Source: an uncultured Latescibacterota bacterium (GTDB taxonomy: Bacteria > Latescibacterota > UBA2968 > UBA8231). From it: DNA of 64,000 nt. The notes beneath the pieces were generated by a model. That model was not told the origin of the DNA. It ran no database searches and saw only the letters and a list, made by a program, of their open reading frames with translations. Positions 8,271 through 16,776 of the stretch are shown here, in pieces. The number at the start of each line of letters is the position of its first letter. Positions within the stretch are counted from its first letter, which is position 1. Made by a program: the position numbers and the translations under genes. The stretch spans positions 5,092,049 to 5,156,048 of the forward strand of contig OY282352.1 in the NCBI GenBank assembly GCA_958295495.1, written 5' to 3'.

Positions 8271-9397
8271 AAATAACCCGCTTCGACGTTACACCGCTCA
8301 ACAACCGCGGCCTCTTGCTCCAAGTCGAAACCGATGCTGGCCTCACAGGTCTGGGCGCGCCCATGAACTACGAACACGGCCGCACAGTGGAGCGGGCCAT
8401 CCTCGACATGGGCGACTACCTGATTGGCCGCGATCCCCTGCAAATCGAAGACCACTGGCAGACCCTCTACCGCTCCAGCTATTCCCGCCAGATGCCGATC
8501 CTGTTGGCGGCTCTCAGCGGCATAGAAATGGCCTGCTTGGACCTGTTGGGCAAAACCGCTGGCCTACCCGTGTGGCAGCTATTGGGCGGATCGGTGCGCG
8601 AGAGAATCCGAGTCTATGGGGCGGCCGGGGGCACCACCCCAGAGCAGGCCGCCCAAGCCGCCCGCCAGCGCGTCGCAGCAGGCTTTACCGCGCTCAAAAC
8701 CACCCCCTTCCCCGACCCTGTGCGCCCCATCGAAACCCCAGCGGGGATCGAGCGGGTCGCGTCCCTGATTGCGGCCATGCGCGAAGCCGTCGGCCCGGCC
8801 ATAGACCTCGCCATCGACTTCCACCGCGCCACCAGCCCGGCGTTGGCCAAAGTGCTCTTGCGCGAACTCGAGCCTCTAAGGCCGCTCTTCGTGGAGGAGC
8901 CGACCCGTTCCACCGACAATATCGGCCCGCTGCTGGAACTGACGCGCTCGACCTCCATCCCCATCGCCACTGGCGAGCGCTGCGCCACCCGCTGGGGCTT
9001 CCGCGAATTGTGCGAGCGCAAGGCCGCGGCCATCATCCAACCCGACATCCGCCACTGCGGCGGCCTGCTCGAAATGAAGAAAATTGCCGCCTTAGCCGAA
9101 GTCCACGAGATCGCGGTCGCGCCCCACAACGCGGCCGACCCCCTCGGCATCGTCGCCTCAATACACGCGATGGCCGGTACGCCCAACTTCCTCATCATGG
9201 AATACGGCGGTGGCGGTGGCGAAGGGTTTTTCACCGCCCCGTTGCAAATGAAGGATGGATTCGTGGAATTGCCTCGCGGGCCGGGGCTGGGCGTGGAGAT
9301 CGACCCAGAGGGCCTAAAGGCGGCCACTCACCGCGGCCCCTGGCGGCAGCGGACGATGCGTCGCCACTCAGAGGACGGCGCATTCGCGGATTTTTAG
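8267..9397 (+). CDS. Enolase-superfamily sugar-acid dehydratase (galactonate dehydratase-like)
   Basis: A 376-residue mandelate racemase/muconate lactonizing enzyme homologue. The three metal ligands sit in DLAIDFHRA (Asp), FVEEPTRS (Glu) and IATGERCATRWGFRELCE (Glu), with the His base in IAVAPHNAADPLG; the DFH pair and GER...FRE stretch are typical of D-galactonate dehydratase and close relatives. Such enzymes remove water from a sugar acid to give a 2-keto-3-deoxy acid, which the HpcH/HpaI aldolase at 4233 could cleave. Start ATG at 8267 overlaps the stop of the dehydrogenase gene (ATGA). The C-terminal tail after PRGPGLGVEID is somewhat longer and basic. Function as galactonate dehydratase itself is an inference. 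Confidence 0.88.
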   Translation: MKITRFDVTPLNNRGLLLQVETDAGLTGLGAPMNYEHGRTVERAILDMGDYLIGRDPLQIEDHWQTLYRSSYSRQMPILLAALSGIEMACLDLLGKTAGLPVWQLLGGSVRERIRVYGAAGGTTPEQAAQAARQRVAAGFTALKTTPFPDPVRPIETPAGIERVASLIAAMREAVGPAIDLAIDFHRATSPALAKVLLRELEPLRPLFVEEPTRSTDNIGPLLELTRSTSIPIATGERCATRWGFRELCERKAAAIIQPDIRHCGGLLEMKKIAALAEVHEIAVAPHNAADPLGIVASIHAMAGTPNFLIMEYGGGGGEGFFTAPLQMKDGFVELPRGPGLGVEIDPEGLKAATHRGPWRQRTMRRHSEDGAFADF

Positions 9398-9604
9398 ATT
9401 TTTCCAACAGCAACTCAAAGTGGCCAAGCGACGTGCCGGCGCACAGGGGAGTGCAGCAGCTAATGTATGCCGTGCTGTCGAATTTTAGTGGAACGCGGGT
9501 CCGCATGCCTCTTGCAGTTGACACATTCGAGATTCCCATTACTAATTGATTGTCGAGCGGAAACTCCCGTGAGGCTGTCCCAGAGATTGAGAGAGGAGGA
9601 AGCA

Positions 9605-9832
9605 ATGACGTCCAGCATCGTCTCTGAAATCATATTCGAGGTTAGCGAGGACGAAATCGACGGAGGATACTCGGCCAGCGCCTTGGGATACGGAATCCAC
9701 ACCGATGGCGAAACGATCGAGGAGCTTCGCAGGAATGTCAAAGAAGCGGTCAAGTGCTACTTCGATGCTACGATGAAGCGTCCAAGGTTGATTCGCCTTC
9801 ACTTCGTTCGCGATGAAGTCCTCGGGCTATGA
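9605..9832 (+). CDS. hicB: HicB-like antitoxin
   Basis: A 75-residue protein starting MTSSIVSEIIFEVSEDEIDG with GGYSASALGYGIHTDGET and ELRRNVKEAVKCYF, the ferredoxin-like partial RNase H fold seen in HicB antitoxins (the GxxAxALGxxIxTxGxTxEEL pattern). Antitoxins of this family bind and neutralise HicA and usually repress their own operon. The ATG at 9605 has a strong ribosome binding site (GAGGAGGAAG). The last codons overlap the toxin gene by ATGA. Order antitoxin-then-toxin is found in part of the family. Confidence 0.85.
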   Translation: MTSSIVSEIIFEVSEDEIDGGYSASALGYGIHTDGETIEELRRNVKEAVKCYFDATMKRPRLIRLHFVRDEVLGL

Positions 9833-10104
9833 AGCTGCCGCGTAACCTCAGCGGGGCGGAATTAGAGAATGCGCTTCGGCGTCTGGGTTATCAGGCTACC
9901 CGGCAACGCGGTTCTCATGTGCGGGTAACTACACAGACCAATGGTGAGCACCATGAAGTGATCCCTCGGCACAAGCCCATCAGAACGAAGACGCTGTCGA
10001 GCATTCTGAAGAGCATTGCGGCGCATCATGGGCTTAATTGCTTCTTTGGCCCCGGATTCAGCAGCGGACGATCCGATTCCCGTTCGCGCTTGCGGAGTGC
10101 TTGA
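9829..10104 (+). CDS. hicA: HicA-like mRNA interferase toxin with run-on C-terminus
   Basis: The first 64 or so residues (MKLPRNLSGAELENALRRLG, then QATRQRGSHVRV and a proline/histidine stretch VIPRHKPI, then TLSSILKSIAAHHGL) are a complete dsRBD-fold HicA with the catalytic His in GSHVRV. HicA proteins usually end close to that last segment. Here the frame continues for about 25 serine/arginine-rich residues that have no family resemblance, and those codons lie opposite the small minus-strand gene at 10026-10190. The original 3' end was probably lost and replaced. Toxin activity is likely but untested. Confidence 0.82.
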   Translation: MKLPRNLSGAELENALRRLGYQATRQRGSHVRVTTQTNGEHHEVIPRHKPIRTKTLSSILKSIAAHHGLNCFFGPGFSSGRSDSRSRLRSA

Positions 10105-10190
10105 ACAATGCGTCCAAGGTCATTTTCATGCTCGGCAGCATGGGCCTTGCGGTGCTGGCGAATTTCCTCAACAATAGGATCTTCAATCAT
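10026..10190 (-). CDS. Small acidic/basic protein of an unnamed toxin-antitoxin-associated type
   Basis: A 54-codon frame reads MIEDPIVEEIRQHRKAHAAE and ends NPGPKKQLSP. The DPIVEEIRxxR opening followed by a heptad-like helix and a proline-containing tail recurs in short genes beside PIN, HicA and RelE loci in many genomes; I know of no assigned function. GGAGGAG sits 5-11 bases before the ATG, which is good support for translation. The 3' half overlaps, antisense, the last 79 bases of the hicA frame, so the two genes converge and overlap. It could be an additional antitoxin whose toxin partner is gone. Confidence 0.65.
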   Translation of the reverse strand: MIEDPIVEEIRQHRKAHAAEHENDLGRIVQALRKRERESDRPLLNPGPKKQLSP

Positions 10191-10250
10191 CTGCGGCTCC
10201 TCCGAGTCCTTCGGGCGAACAGCTAGCTGAATCCGCGGCCATATCCACGC

Positions 10251-11345
10251 TCACAGCGGCATGTAGTCCAGCTCAAAGACCCGCTCGACAAACCACCCCA
10301 CCCCAAAAAGCCCAATGACGGCCGACACCACCAAGACGACCAGGCGCTGATAGGGCCGCCGACCCAGCCAAGCAACCAGCGGAAAGACGAGCGCGACAAT
10401 AGCTACTTGGCCGATTTCCACGCCGGCGTTGAACGCAAACAGCGAGGCGACCAGCCCGCGCGTGGGCAGCCCCAACTCGCGCAGCACATTGGCGAAGCCA
10501 AACCCGTGGACCAGCCCAAAGGCGAAGGTGATTATCCAGCGGTAATCCGTGCGCTTGAGCCAGAAATTTTCCACCGCGACGTACGCGATGCTCAAGGCAA
10601 TGCCAGCCTCGATCCACTGGCTCGGCAGGCGGACGACTTCGAGTGCCGCCAAGCAGAGGGTGATGCTGTGGGCAACGGTGAAGGCCGTGACGACCTTGAC
10701 CAGGCTGAGCAGCCGACCGCCCACCACGATCAGCGCCAGCAGAAACAAGACGTGATCGTAGCCGAGGAAAATGTGCTCCCCCCCGAGGACCGCGAACTCG
10801 CATAGCTGCTCCCACAACGACTTCGGCCCGGCAAAGGTCTGCTGAGGCGATGCCGCCGAAAACACGGCTTGGACGAGCGGCCGCCCGGGCAGCATGATTT
10901 TGGCCAAGTTTTTGTGCGCGTCCCCAAAGCGTTCCGGCCAACCAATCCAGACCTCCAACTCGCTGACCGGGTCCTCCAACTCGGCACTGAAGTACAAGTT
11001 GGCAAACATATTGCCCTTGTTGTCCGGGGTTATGTCCCCGCTGCCGCGCACGAGGGCGAGCGGCTGGCCATTGGCCCGCAGGCGAATATGCCCTTCGACA
11101 AAGGCGAATATGTCGTCGAGACCAGCCACCATCTCTTCGTAGAACAACAGGCTGTCCCCGTCTTGATCAATGCCAATTTTCAGGAGGTCGAAATCGTCCA
11201 TGCGCACGCGCACTTTGAGCGCGGCGTCCTCGGCGATCAAATTCGTGTAACTGGTATTGAGCTTGTGGGCACGGACTGGGCTGGGAGTGGCAAAAAACAA
11301 CAGGACGAGTGCAAATGTGAGCGTAGAGCTAAGGCGTATCTTCAT
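10251..11345 (-). CDS. HupE/UreJ-like membrane protein with N-terminal periplasmic domain
   Basis: A 364-residue protein with a signal peptide (cleavage likely after SPVRA, about residue 26), a periplasmic domain of about 160 residues, and five to six membrane helices in the C-terminal half. The membrane part carries GGEHIFLGYDHVLFLLALI, FTVAHSITL and GLVHGFGFANVLRELGL, the His-rich motifs of the HupE/UreJ family, whose simple members transport nickel or cobalt; the function of the long form with an extracytoplasmic domain is not established. Its ATG overlaps the cytochrome gene stop by four bases. It ends the long leftward phosphate operon block and may not share its function. Confidence 0.82.
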   Translation of the reverse strand: MKIRLSSTLTFALVLLFFATPSPVRAHKLNTSYTNLIAEDAALKVRVRMDDFDLLKIGIDQDGDSLLFYEEMVAGLDDIFAFVEGHIRLRANGQPLALVRGSGDITPDNKGNMFANLYFSAELEDPVSELEVWIGWPERFGDAHKNLAKIMLPGRPLVQAVFSAASPQQTFAGPKSLWEQLCEFAVLGGEHIFLGYDHVLFLLALIVVGGRLLSLVKVVTAFTVAHSITLCLAALEVVRLPSQWIEAGIALSIAYVAVENFWLKRTDYRWIITFAFGLVHGFGFANVLRELGLPTRGLVASLFAFNAGVEIGQVAIVALVFPLVAWLGRRPYQRLVVLVVSAVIGLFGVGWFVERVFELDYMPL

Positions 11346-11698
11346 TTTCCTTCTTTATCTTTAAGTAAGGAGCGGATATAAACGGCAATCTGCTCGCGCT
11401 CCTCCGCCGAGAGATGTCGATAGCCCGGCATGGAGGTCCCGGGCATTCCCTTCTGAATCGTCCGGGCGATGGCCGCCTTGCTGTGGCCGTTTTTGTAGGC
11501 TGTGGGATCGCGGAAATCGCGGGGGGGCGGCTGGAGCGTCGCCGCTATCTGGCCATCGCCGCGCCCATCCGGGCCGTGGCACACAGCGCACCCATTGCGG
11601 GTAAAAAGGGCCTTACCCACCGAGCCGTCGTCGCTCTCGCCAGCACAGCCAGCCGCCACAATGGCCAGCACCCAGCACCATATCGCGGCCTTAGCCAA
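11342..11698 (-). CDS. Lipoprotein-anchored class I c-type cytochrome
   Basis: About 118 residues. A short hydrophobic signal ends in IVAAGC, a lipobox, and is followed by GCAVCHGPDGRGDG, the CxxCH heme-attachment site, and by GMPGTSMPGYRHLS, which supplies the axial Met. This is a monoheme electron carrier held on the outer face of the inner membrane or in the outer membrane. The start is uncertain: I prefer the TTG at 11696-11698, which makes a compact MAKAAIWCWV signal, over the TTG at 11716; both overlap the phoR stop. It is coupled to the HupE-like gene by ATGA. Confidence 0.82.
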   Translation of the reverse strand: MAKAAIWCWVLAIVAAGCAGESDDGSVGKALFTRNGCAVCHGPDGRGDGQIAATLQPPPRDFRDPTAYKNGHSKAAIARTIQKGMPGTSMPGYRHLSAEEREQIAVYIRSLLKDKEGK

Positions 11699-12998
11699 CG
11701 CGGCTCTGCAACTCAAAGCTGAAGGTCGTCCCCGCCCCTAACTTGCTCTGCACGGTCACTTGCTCGCCGTGGACCTCGGCAATGTGGCGCACGATGGCCA
11801 ACCCGAGTCCAGTGCCGCCGAGGGCGCGCGAACGCCCCTTGTCAACCCGGTAGAAGCGCTCGAAAATCCGGCCCAAGTCCTCAGAGGGAATGCCAATGCC
11901 GGTATCTTTGACGTAAATCGTCAGGCGATCAGTGCCCTCTACGAGCCGCGTACCAATGCGGACTTTCCCGCCGGCGGGCGTGTACTTGATGGCGTTGTCG
12001 AGCAAATTGATCAGGGCTTGTTCGATCAACTTGGGGTCGCAGATCACCTTGGCAGACGGCGGAATGTGGCAGTGAATGGCGATTTGTTTTTGCGCGGCCG
12101 CTTGGCTGACCGAGCCAACGGACGTATCGACCAAGGGCTTTAGCGTGCAAGGGGCCATCTCAGCCTCCAATTGATCTGACTCCAGCCGCGACAGGTCGAG
12201 CAAGTCGCCGAGCAAATGGGTCAGGCGATCGGCGTGATTCTCGATGATGCCGGTGAAGCGGCGCGCCGTCGCCCGGTCGTCGAGCGCACCGTCAGACAAA
12301 ATTTCGGCATAGCCCTTAATGGCTGTCAACGGCGTACACAGCTCGTGGGACACGTTGGCCACAAAGTCGCGGCGCATCCGCTCTAGTTGGCGCAGGCGCG
12401 TAATATCGTAGAGGACCGCCACCGCGCCAATGCACTCGTTCCCTTCGGAGACGGGCGCGACCTGCAGGTCCAAATGGCGCTCCGGGGCACCGGTCAGCTC
12501 CACTTCCATTTCTCGGCTCCGCCCTTCGGCCAAACACCCGGCCAGCGCGTCTTGGATGGCCGCGTACCGCACGACCTCAGCGGTCAACAACCCCTCTAGC
12601 GGCGGGTTTAAGCCAAACAGGTTGGCCAGCGCCTTGTTGGCCAGCACCACCCGGCCAGCGCGGTCAACGACCAAGATGGCCTCGGTAATGCTCTCGAGGA
12701 TGACCTCTAAGCGGTTATTTTCGCTCTCTAGTCGATGGATGCGCTGTTGAATGCGATCAGCGAGGTCCTCTAGGGCGCGCGCCAGCTCGGGATGCAACAC
12801 CCAAGCCGGGTCGCCGAGCACCACTTCGTCGAGTTGACGCAACCGCTCTCCCTGCCGACGGGCAGCGCGGTCCCAGAACCAGATTTGGCCTCCAGCCCAG
12901 AGCGCGGCCAACACGAGCGCGAGTGCGATGTGACCACTCCACCAAACGAGCGCGGCCAAAAGCGCGTTGCTCAAGAGCAACATCCACCCGAGCCGCAC
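11691..12998 (-). CDS. phoR: Phosphate-regulon sensor histidine kinase
   Basis: About 435 residues. Two membrane helices lie in the first 45 residues (WMLLLSNALLAALVWWSG and ALALVLAALWAGGQIWFW), followed by a linker, a PAS domain (ILESITEAILVVDRAGRVVL), and the HisKA box RDFVANVSHELCTPLTAIKG, where Cys replaces the usual Arg after HEL. The HATPase part has LLDNAIKYTPAGGKV, DTGIGIPSEDL and GGTGLGLAIVRHIAE. It has no large periplasmic domain, as in PhoR, which senses PstSCAB/PhoU status. I chose GTG at 12996-12998, preceded by AGGAGG; ATG at 12981-12983 is an alternative. It follows the phoB gene directly within the pst operon. Confidence 0.92.
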   Translation of the reverse strand: MRLGWMLLLSNALLAALVWWSGHIALALVLAALWAGGQIWFWDRAARRQGERLRQLDEVVLGDPAWVLHPELARALEDLADRIQQRIHRLESENNRLEVILESITEAILVVDRAGRVVLANKALANLFGLNPPLEGLLTAEVVRYAAIQDALAGCLAEGRSREMEVELTGAPERHLDLQVAPVSEGNECIGAVAVLYDITRLRQLERMRRDFVANVSHELCTPLTAIKGYAEILSDGALDDRATARRFTGIIENHADRLTHLLGDLLDLSRLESDQLEAEMAPCTLKPLVDTSVGSVSQAAAQKQIAIHCHIPPSAKVICDPKLIEQALINLLDNAIKYTPAGGKVRIGTRLVEGTDRLTIYVKDTGIGIPSEDLGRIFERFYRVDKGRSRALGGTGLGLAIVRHIAEVHGEQVTVQSKLGAGTTFSFELQSRVG

Positions 12999-12999
12999 C

Positions 13000-13692
13000 C
13001 TAGCGACCCTCCTGGCGAAAGCGATAGCCCATACCGCGCACGGTTTCGACCATCTCGGCTGCCGCCCCGAGCTTTTCCCGCAGGCGGCGGATGTGCGTGT
13101 CAACCGTGCGGCGATAGCCAATGTACTCGTAGCCCCACACTACCTTGAGCAATTCTTCCCGCGACTGCACCCGCCCGCGCCGCTGCGCAAGGGTCGTCAA
13201 GAGCTTGAACTCGGTCGCCGTCAGCTCGATGGGATCGCTGTCGATCTGCACCTGACACCCCACCGGATCAATGGCCAAGGGGCCAGCCACGATCGGCGCG
13301 GCTGCCGCTTCGCCACGACCCTCGACGCGGCGCAAGACGGCGCGGATGCGCAAGACGAGCTCGCGCGGGGAAAAGGGCTTGACCAAGTAATCGTCCGCAC
13401 CCAATTCCAAGCCGACAATGCGGTCGATCTCTCCGGCGCGCGCCGTCAGCATCAAGACTGGTATGTCCTTAGTGCGGGGGTTTTGCTTGAGGCGGCGGCA
13501 GACTTCTAAGCCGCCGATGCCCGGCAGCATCAAATCCAAGACCACGAGGCAGATCACATTCTGCTCCATCGCGCTTAGAGCCTGCTCTTCGTCCTCGGCC
13601 GGCACGACGGCAAAACCGGATTGTTCTAGATGGTACGAGACCAAGGAGAGGATGTCGGGCTCGTCCTCGACGACTAGGATTTTGTCGTTCAT
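13000..13692 (-). CDS. phoB: Phosphate-regulon response regulator, OmpR/PhoB type
   Basis: A 230-residue response regulator. The receiver domain (1-120) has the acidic pair in VVEDEPDI, the phospho-acceptor Asp in LVVLDLMLPGIGG and the Lys of ADDYLVKPFSPREL. The C-terminal winged helix shows ELTATEFKLLTTLAQRRGRV and the wing WGYEYIGYRRTVDTHI, as in PhoB. It activates phosphate-starvation genes by binding 11-bp-phased direct repeats; candidates for these are described before pstS, the TonB receptor and the T9SS gene. The ATG overlaps the phoU stop by four bases. Confidence 0.93.
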   Translation of the reverse strand: MNDKILVVEDEPDILSLVSYHLEQSGFAVVPAEDEEQALSAMEQNVICLVVLDLMLPGIGGLEVCRRLKQNPRTKDIPVLMLTARAGEIDRIVGLELGADDYLVKPFSPRELVLRIRAVLRRVEGRGEAAAAPIVAGPLAIDPVGCQVQIDSDPIELTATEFKLLTTLAQRRGRVQSREELLKVVWGYEYIGYRRTVDTHIRRLREKLGAAAEMVETVRGMGYRFRQEGR

Positions 13693-14378
13693 GAGTCTTT
13701 TTCCTCCCACCAGCTTTCTTTTTGGTGCCGCACGATGCGACCCTCGACGAGGAACACCACGTTCTCGGCAATGTTGGAGGCGTGATCGCCAATCCTTTCG
13801 AGGTGCCGCGACACCAAGATCAGGTAGATGCCGCGGTCGATGGTGTCCGGCCCAATCGACGGCGCGTGCATGTACGTGAGCAGTTCGCGAAAAATCTGGT
13901 CGCGCAACAGGTCGAGCTCCTCGTCGCGCTGACCAACGGCACGCGCTAGGTCCACATCGCGGCGCACGAACGCATCGAGGGCATCCTTGACCATGCCTTG
14001 GGCCAATTCGGACATTCGCGGTATGTCGATCAGCGGCTTGAGGAGCGGCAGCTTGTTGAGCACCTCGGCGCGCTGGGCGATGTTGACGGCTTGGTCGTTG
14101 ATCCGCTCTAGATCTTCGTTGATTTTTAGGATGCAGGCCAATAGCCGCAGGTCGCTGGCCATCGGCCCTTGGGTCGCAAATACCTTCAAGCAGGTCTCCT
14201 CAATGCCGATTTCCCAATCGTCGATCTTCTGCCCCCCCTCAATCACGGTCTGCACTAGCTCGTCGTCGCGGTCCACGAGGGCGCACACGGCCTGCCCAAT
14301 GGACTCCTCAACGGCCCCGCCCATTTTTAATAAGTCCTGTTTGAGCTCGTCTAATTGGTGGTCGAATTTGCGTTCCAT
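13689..14378 (-). CDS. phoU: Phosphate transport regulator PhoU
   Basis: A 229-residue all-helical protein with two PhoU repeats. The sequence starts MERKFDHQLDELKQDLLKMG and includes the metal-binding ExxxD-type helices (EDLERINDQAVNIAQRAE and LERIGDHASNIAENVVFL), both hallmarks of PhoU. PhoU damps the PstSCAB transporter and signals to PhoR at the membrane. It lies 14 bases after pstB, with GAGGGTG as ribosome binding site, and overlaps phoB by ATGA, the classic order pstB-phoU-phoB-phoR. Confidence 0.95.
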   Translation of the reverse strand: MERKFDHQLDELKQDLLKMGGAVEESIGQAVCALVDRDDELVQTVIEGGQKIDDWEIGIEETCLKVFATQGPMASDLRLLACILKINEDLERINDQAVNIAQRAEVLNKLPLLKPLIDIPRMSELAQGMVKDALDAFVRRDVDLARAVGQRDEELDLLRDQIFRELLTYMHAPSIGPDTIDRGIYLILVSRHLERIGDHASNIAENVVFLVEGRIVRHQKESWWEEKDS

Positions 14379-14392
14379 GGCACCCTCCTGCC

Positions 14393-15175
14393 TCAGCCGA
14401 AGCGGCCGGTTACGTAGTCCTCGGTCTGTTTGCTGCGGGGATTGGTGAATATGTCTTCAGTCTGGTTGAATTCGATCAAGGAGCCTAGATAGTAGAAGGC
14501 CGTATAGGCCGAAATCCGCGCTGCCTGTTGCAAATTGTGCGTGACGACGATGATGGTGTAATCGGACTTCAGCTCGGTGATCGTCTCCTCGACCCGCGCG
14601 GTGGCAATCGGGTCCAGTGCCGAGCAAGGCTCGTCCATCAGCACCACCTCCGGCTCGACCGCGAGGGTGCGCGCAATGCACAGCCGCTGCTGCTGGCCGC
14701 CGGACAGGCCCATAGCTCCGTCCTTGAGCCGCTCCTTGACCTCGTCCCACAGCGCGGCGGCCCTCAGACTCTTCTCCACGGCCTCGTCGAGTACCCAGCG
14801 GCGGTTTTCCCCGGCGATCCGCAGGCCGTAGGCCACGTTCTCGTAGATGGACTTGGGGAAGGGGTTGGACTTTTGGAACACCATGCCCACCCGCCGCCGC
14901 AAGTCGATTACATCGCAATCGGGCGCGTAAATGTCGCGGCCGCTGACCCACACCGAGCCTTTAATGCGCGCGGATTCGATCAGGTCGTTGAGGCGATTGA
15001 AGCAGCGCAAGAGCGTTGATTTGCCGCAGCCCGAAGGCCCGATAAACGCGGTCACCTCGCGCTCGGGAATGCACAGGTCAATGTCGTGCAGGGCCTGCGT
15101 CTCGCCGTAGAACATGCTCAGGTTTTCCACTTCGACGATGGGGTTTGCACGGGCCGGGGCTGGGGTCTTGCTCAT
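14393..15175 (-). CDS. pstB: Phosphate ABC transporter ATPase
   Basis: A 260-residue ABC ATPase. Walker A is GPSGCGKST, the Q-loop is MVFQKSNPFPKSIYENVAYG (a PstB-specific phrase), the signature is LSGGQQQRLCIARTLA, Walker B is EVVLMDEPCSALDPIATARV, and the switch His is in VTHNLQQAARIS. The protein hydrolyses ATP on the cytoplasmic face to drive phosphate import through PstA/PstC. Length and motifs are standard. It lies 8 bases after pstA and is followed by phoU. Confidence 0.97.
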   Translation of the reverse strand: MSKTPAPARANPIVEVENLSMFYGETQALHDIDLCIPEREVTAFIGPSGCGKSTLLRCFNRLNDLIESARIKGSVWVSGRDIYAPDCDVIDLRRRVGMVFQKSNPFPKSIYENVAYGLRIAGENRRWVLDEAVEKSLRAAALWDEVKERLKDGAMGLSGGQQQRLCIARTLAVEPEVVLMDEPCSALDPIATARVEETITELKSDYTIIVVTHNLQQAARISAYTAFYYLGSLIEFNQTEDIFTNPRSKQTEDYVTGRFG

Positions 15176-15183
15176 TGCATCTC

Positions 15184-16776
15184 CTAAAAGGCCGACATGG
15201 CGTATTTCCTACGCAGTTTGTTGCGGACGACAATCGCCGTCAAGTTCAGGAGCAACACAATGGCCAACAGCATCAGGGCCGTGGTGTACACCATGGGCCG
15301 GGCCGCCTCCACATTGGGCGACTGGAAGCCCACGTCGTAGATGTGAAAGCCCAAGTGCATAAACTTGCGCTCCAAGTGAAAAAATGGCGCGAACGCATCG
15401 AGCGGTAAATCCGGGGCCAGCTTGACGACGCCGGTGATCATCAGCGGCGCGACCTCGCCGGCCCCGCGCGCCGTGGCCAAAATGACCCCGGTGAGAATGC
15501 CCGGCAGGGCACTGGGCAGTACCACGCTCCAAATCATCTGAAATTTGGTCGCCCCCAAAGCCAGCGCGCCTTCGCGCATTTCCCGCGGCACGGCCGCCAA
15601 GCCCTCCTCCGCGGCGACGATGACGACCGGAACCGTCAGCAGGGCGAGGGTCAGCGAGGCCCAGAGAATGCCGCCGGTGCCATAGGTGGGTGCCGGCAGG
15701 GCGTCTGCGTAAAAGAGCTGGTCAATGCTGCCGCCGATGCCGTACACGAAGAAGCCCAACCCGAACATGCCAAAGACAATCGAAGGCACGCCCGCCAAGT
15801 TGTTGACCGCAATGCGCACGAGGCGCACCAAAAAGCCCTGCCGGGCGTACTCGCGCAAGTAGAGTGCCGCGAGGACCCCAAAGGGCACGGCCGCCAAGCT
15901 CATCAGCATCACCATCATCACGGTGCCAAAGAGCGCGGGGAATATCCCGCCCTCGGTGTTGGATTCGCGCGGCTCGCCCGCCACGAACTCCCAGCCCTTG
16001 GACAGATAGGTCTGCACCTTGGCCCCGACGCCCATCAAATTGGGGCGATAGGCGCGGACGATGGCCGCTACGGCCTGGCGGCGCGTCTCCCCCCCAGCCA
16101 GTGCGACCTCCACCTCCCAGCGCTCCTGCTGCGCCCGCAGCTCGTCCAAGCGCCCGGACAGGGCCTCGTGCTCGGCCCACAGGGCCTGGCGGCGCACCTC
16201 GTTGGCGGCGAGTTGCGCGTCGTTTTTCTCGCGTTGCAAGCGCCGCTCTTGCCGGCGCAAGTCCTCTATCGCGTGGTTGAGCTCGCCGATTTCTCCGCGC
16301 TCCAACGCGTGGATGCGCTCGCCCAGCTCGCCGGCTTGGTCCATCAGCTCCTGCAAGACCCCCCAGACCCCTGCCCCTTTTGCCAGCAGCCGTTCCTCCT
16401 CGTACAAGGCCGCGATAAAGCCGTGCATATCCCCCCACTCGGCCCGCTCGAAAACCACGGCCTCGGCCGGCGTTGCGCGCTCGGCAATCGCGTCTTCATC
16501 CACCCAGCAAAAGTCTTGTCCATACACATCGCGGTTGCCGACCTTTAGCTGCACCCGATAGCGCCCGGCAGCCCCGGGGATGGGCTGGCGATCCACCAGT
16601 TTGCCCATGATCGGGGGGCCGTCTTTGAGGCGCAACAGGGTCAAATCGTGCGGCCAGAACGCGCTGGCGCCGTAATAGACAATGATCCCCACCAAGCCGG
16701 CGATCATCGCCAAGCACAGGGCCAATGCCCCGCCCGTAAGCCAGATAAAAGGGTCGCCCCGCCGCCAGAAGCTCAT
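15184..16776 (-). CDS. pstA: Phosphate ABC transporter permease PstA, long form with coiled-coil insert
   Basis: A 530-residue permease, about twice the length of the E. coli protein. One helix near the N-terminus (residues 11-35) is followed by an extra domain of some 250 residues rich in Glu, Arg, Leu and Ala that is predicted to be coiled coil (ALERGEIGELNHAIEDLRRQ and following). The typical permease core follows, with GGIFPALFGTVMMVMLMSLA, ASLTLALLTVPVVIVAAEEG and the cytoplasmic loop EGALALGATKFQMIWSVVLP that contacts PstB. Long PstA proteins of this type occur in several marine Proteobacteria and other phyla. The ATG at 16774-16776 overlaps the pstC stop; an open frame extends further upstream inside pstC but is a shadow. 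Confidence 0.93.
   Translation of the reverse strand: MSFWRRGDPFIWLTGGALALCLAMIAGLVGIIVYYGASAFWPHDLTLLRLKDGPPIMGKLVDRQPIPGAAGRYRVQLKVGNRDVYGQDFCWVDEDAIAERATPAEAVVFERAEWGDMHGFIAALYEEERLLAKGAGVWGVLQELMDQAGELGERIHALERGEIGELNHAIEDLRRQERRLQREKNDAQLAANEVRRQALWAEHEALSGRLDELRAQQERWEVEVALAGGETRRQAVAAIVRAYRPNLMGVGAKVQTYLSKGWEFVAGEPRESNTEGGIFPALFGTVMMVMLMSLAAVPFGVLAALYLREYARQGFLVRLVRIAVNNLAGVPSIVFGMFGLGFFVYGIGGSIDQLFYADALPAPTYGTGGILWASLTLALLTVPVVIVAAEEGLAAVPREMREGALALGATKFQMIWSVVLPSALPGILTGVILATARGAGEVAPLMITGVVKLAPDLPLDAFAPFFHLERKFMHLGFHIYDVGFQSPNVEAARPMVYTTALMLLAIVLLLNLTAIVVRNKLRRKYAMSAF

Noticed and set aside
8056..9549. 497-codon frame overlapping the dehydrogenase and dehydratase genes
   Set aside because: It lies in another frame of two well-conserved genes and has Arg/Pro-rich composition with no family resemblance.
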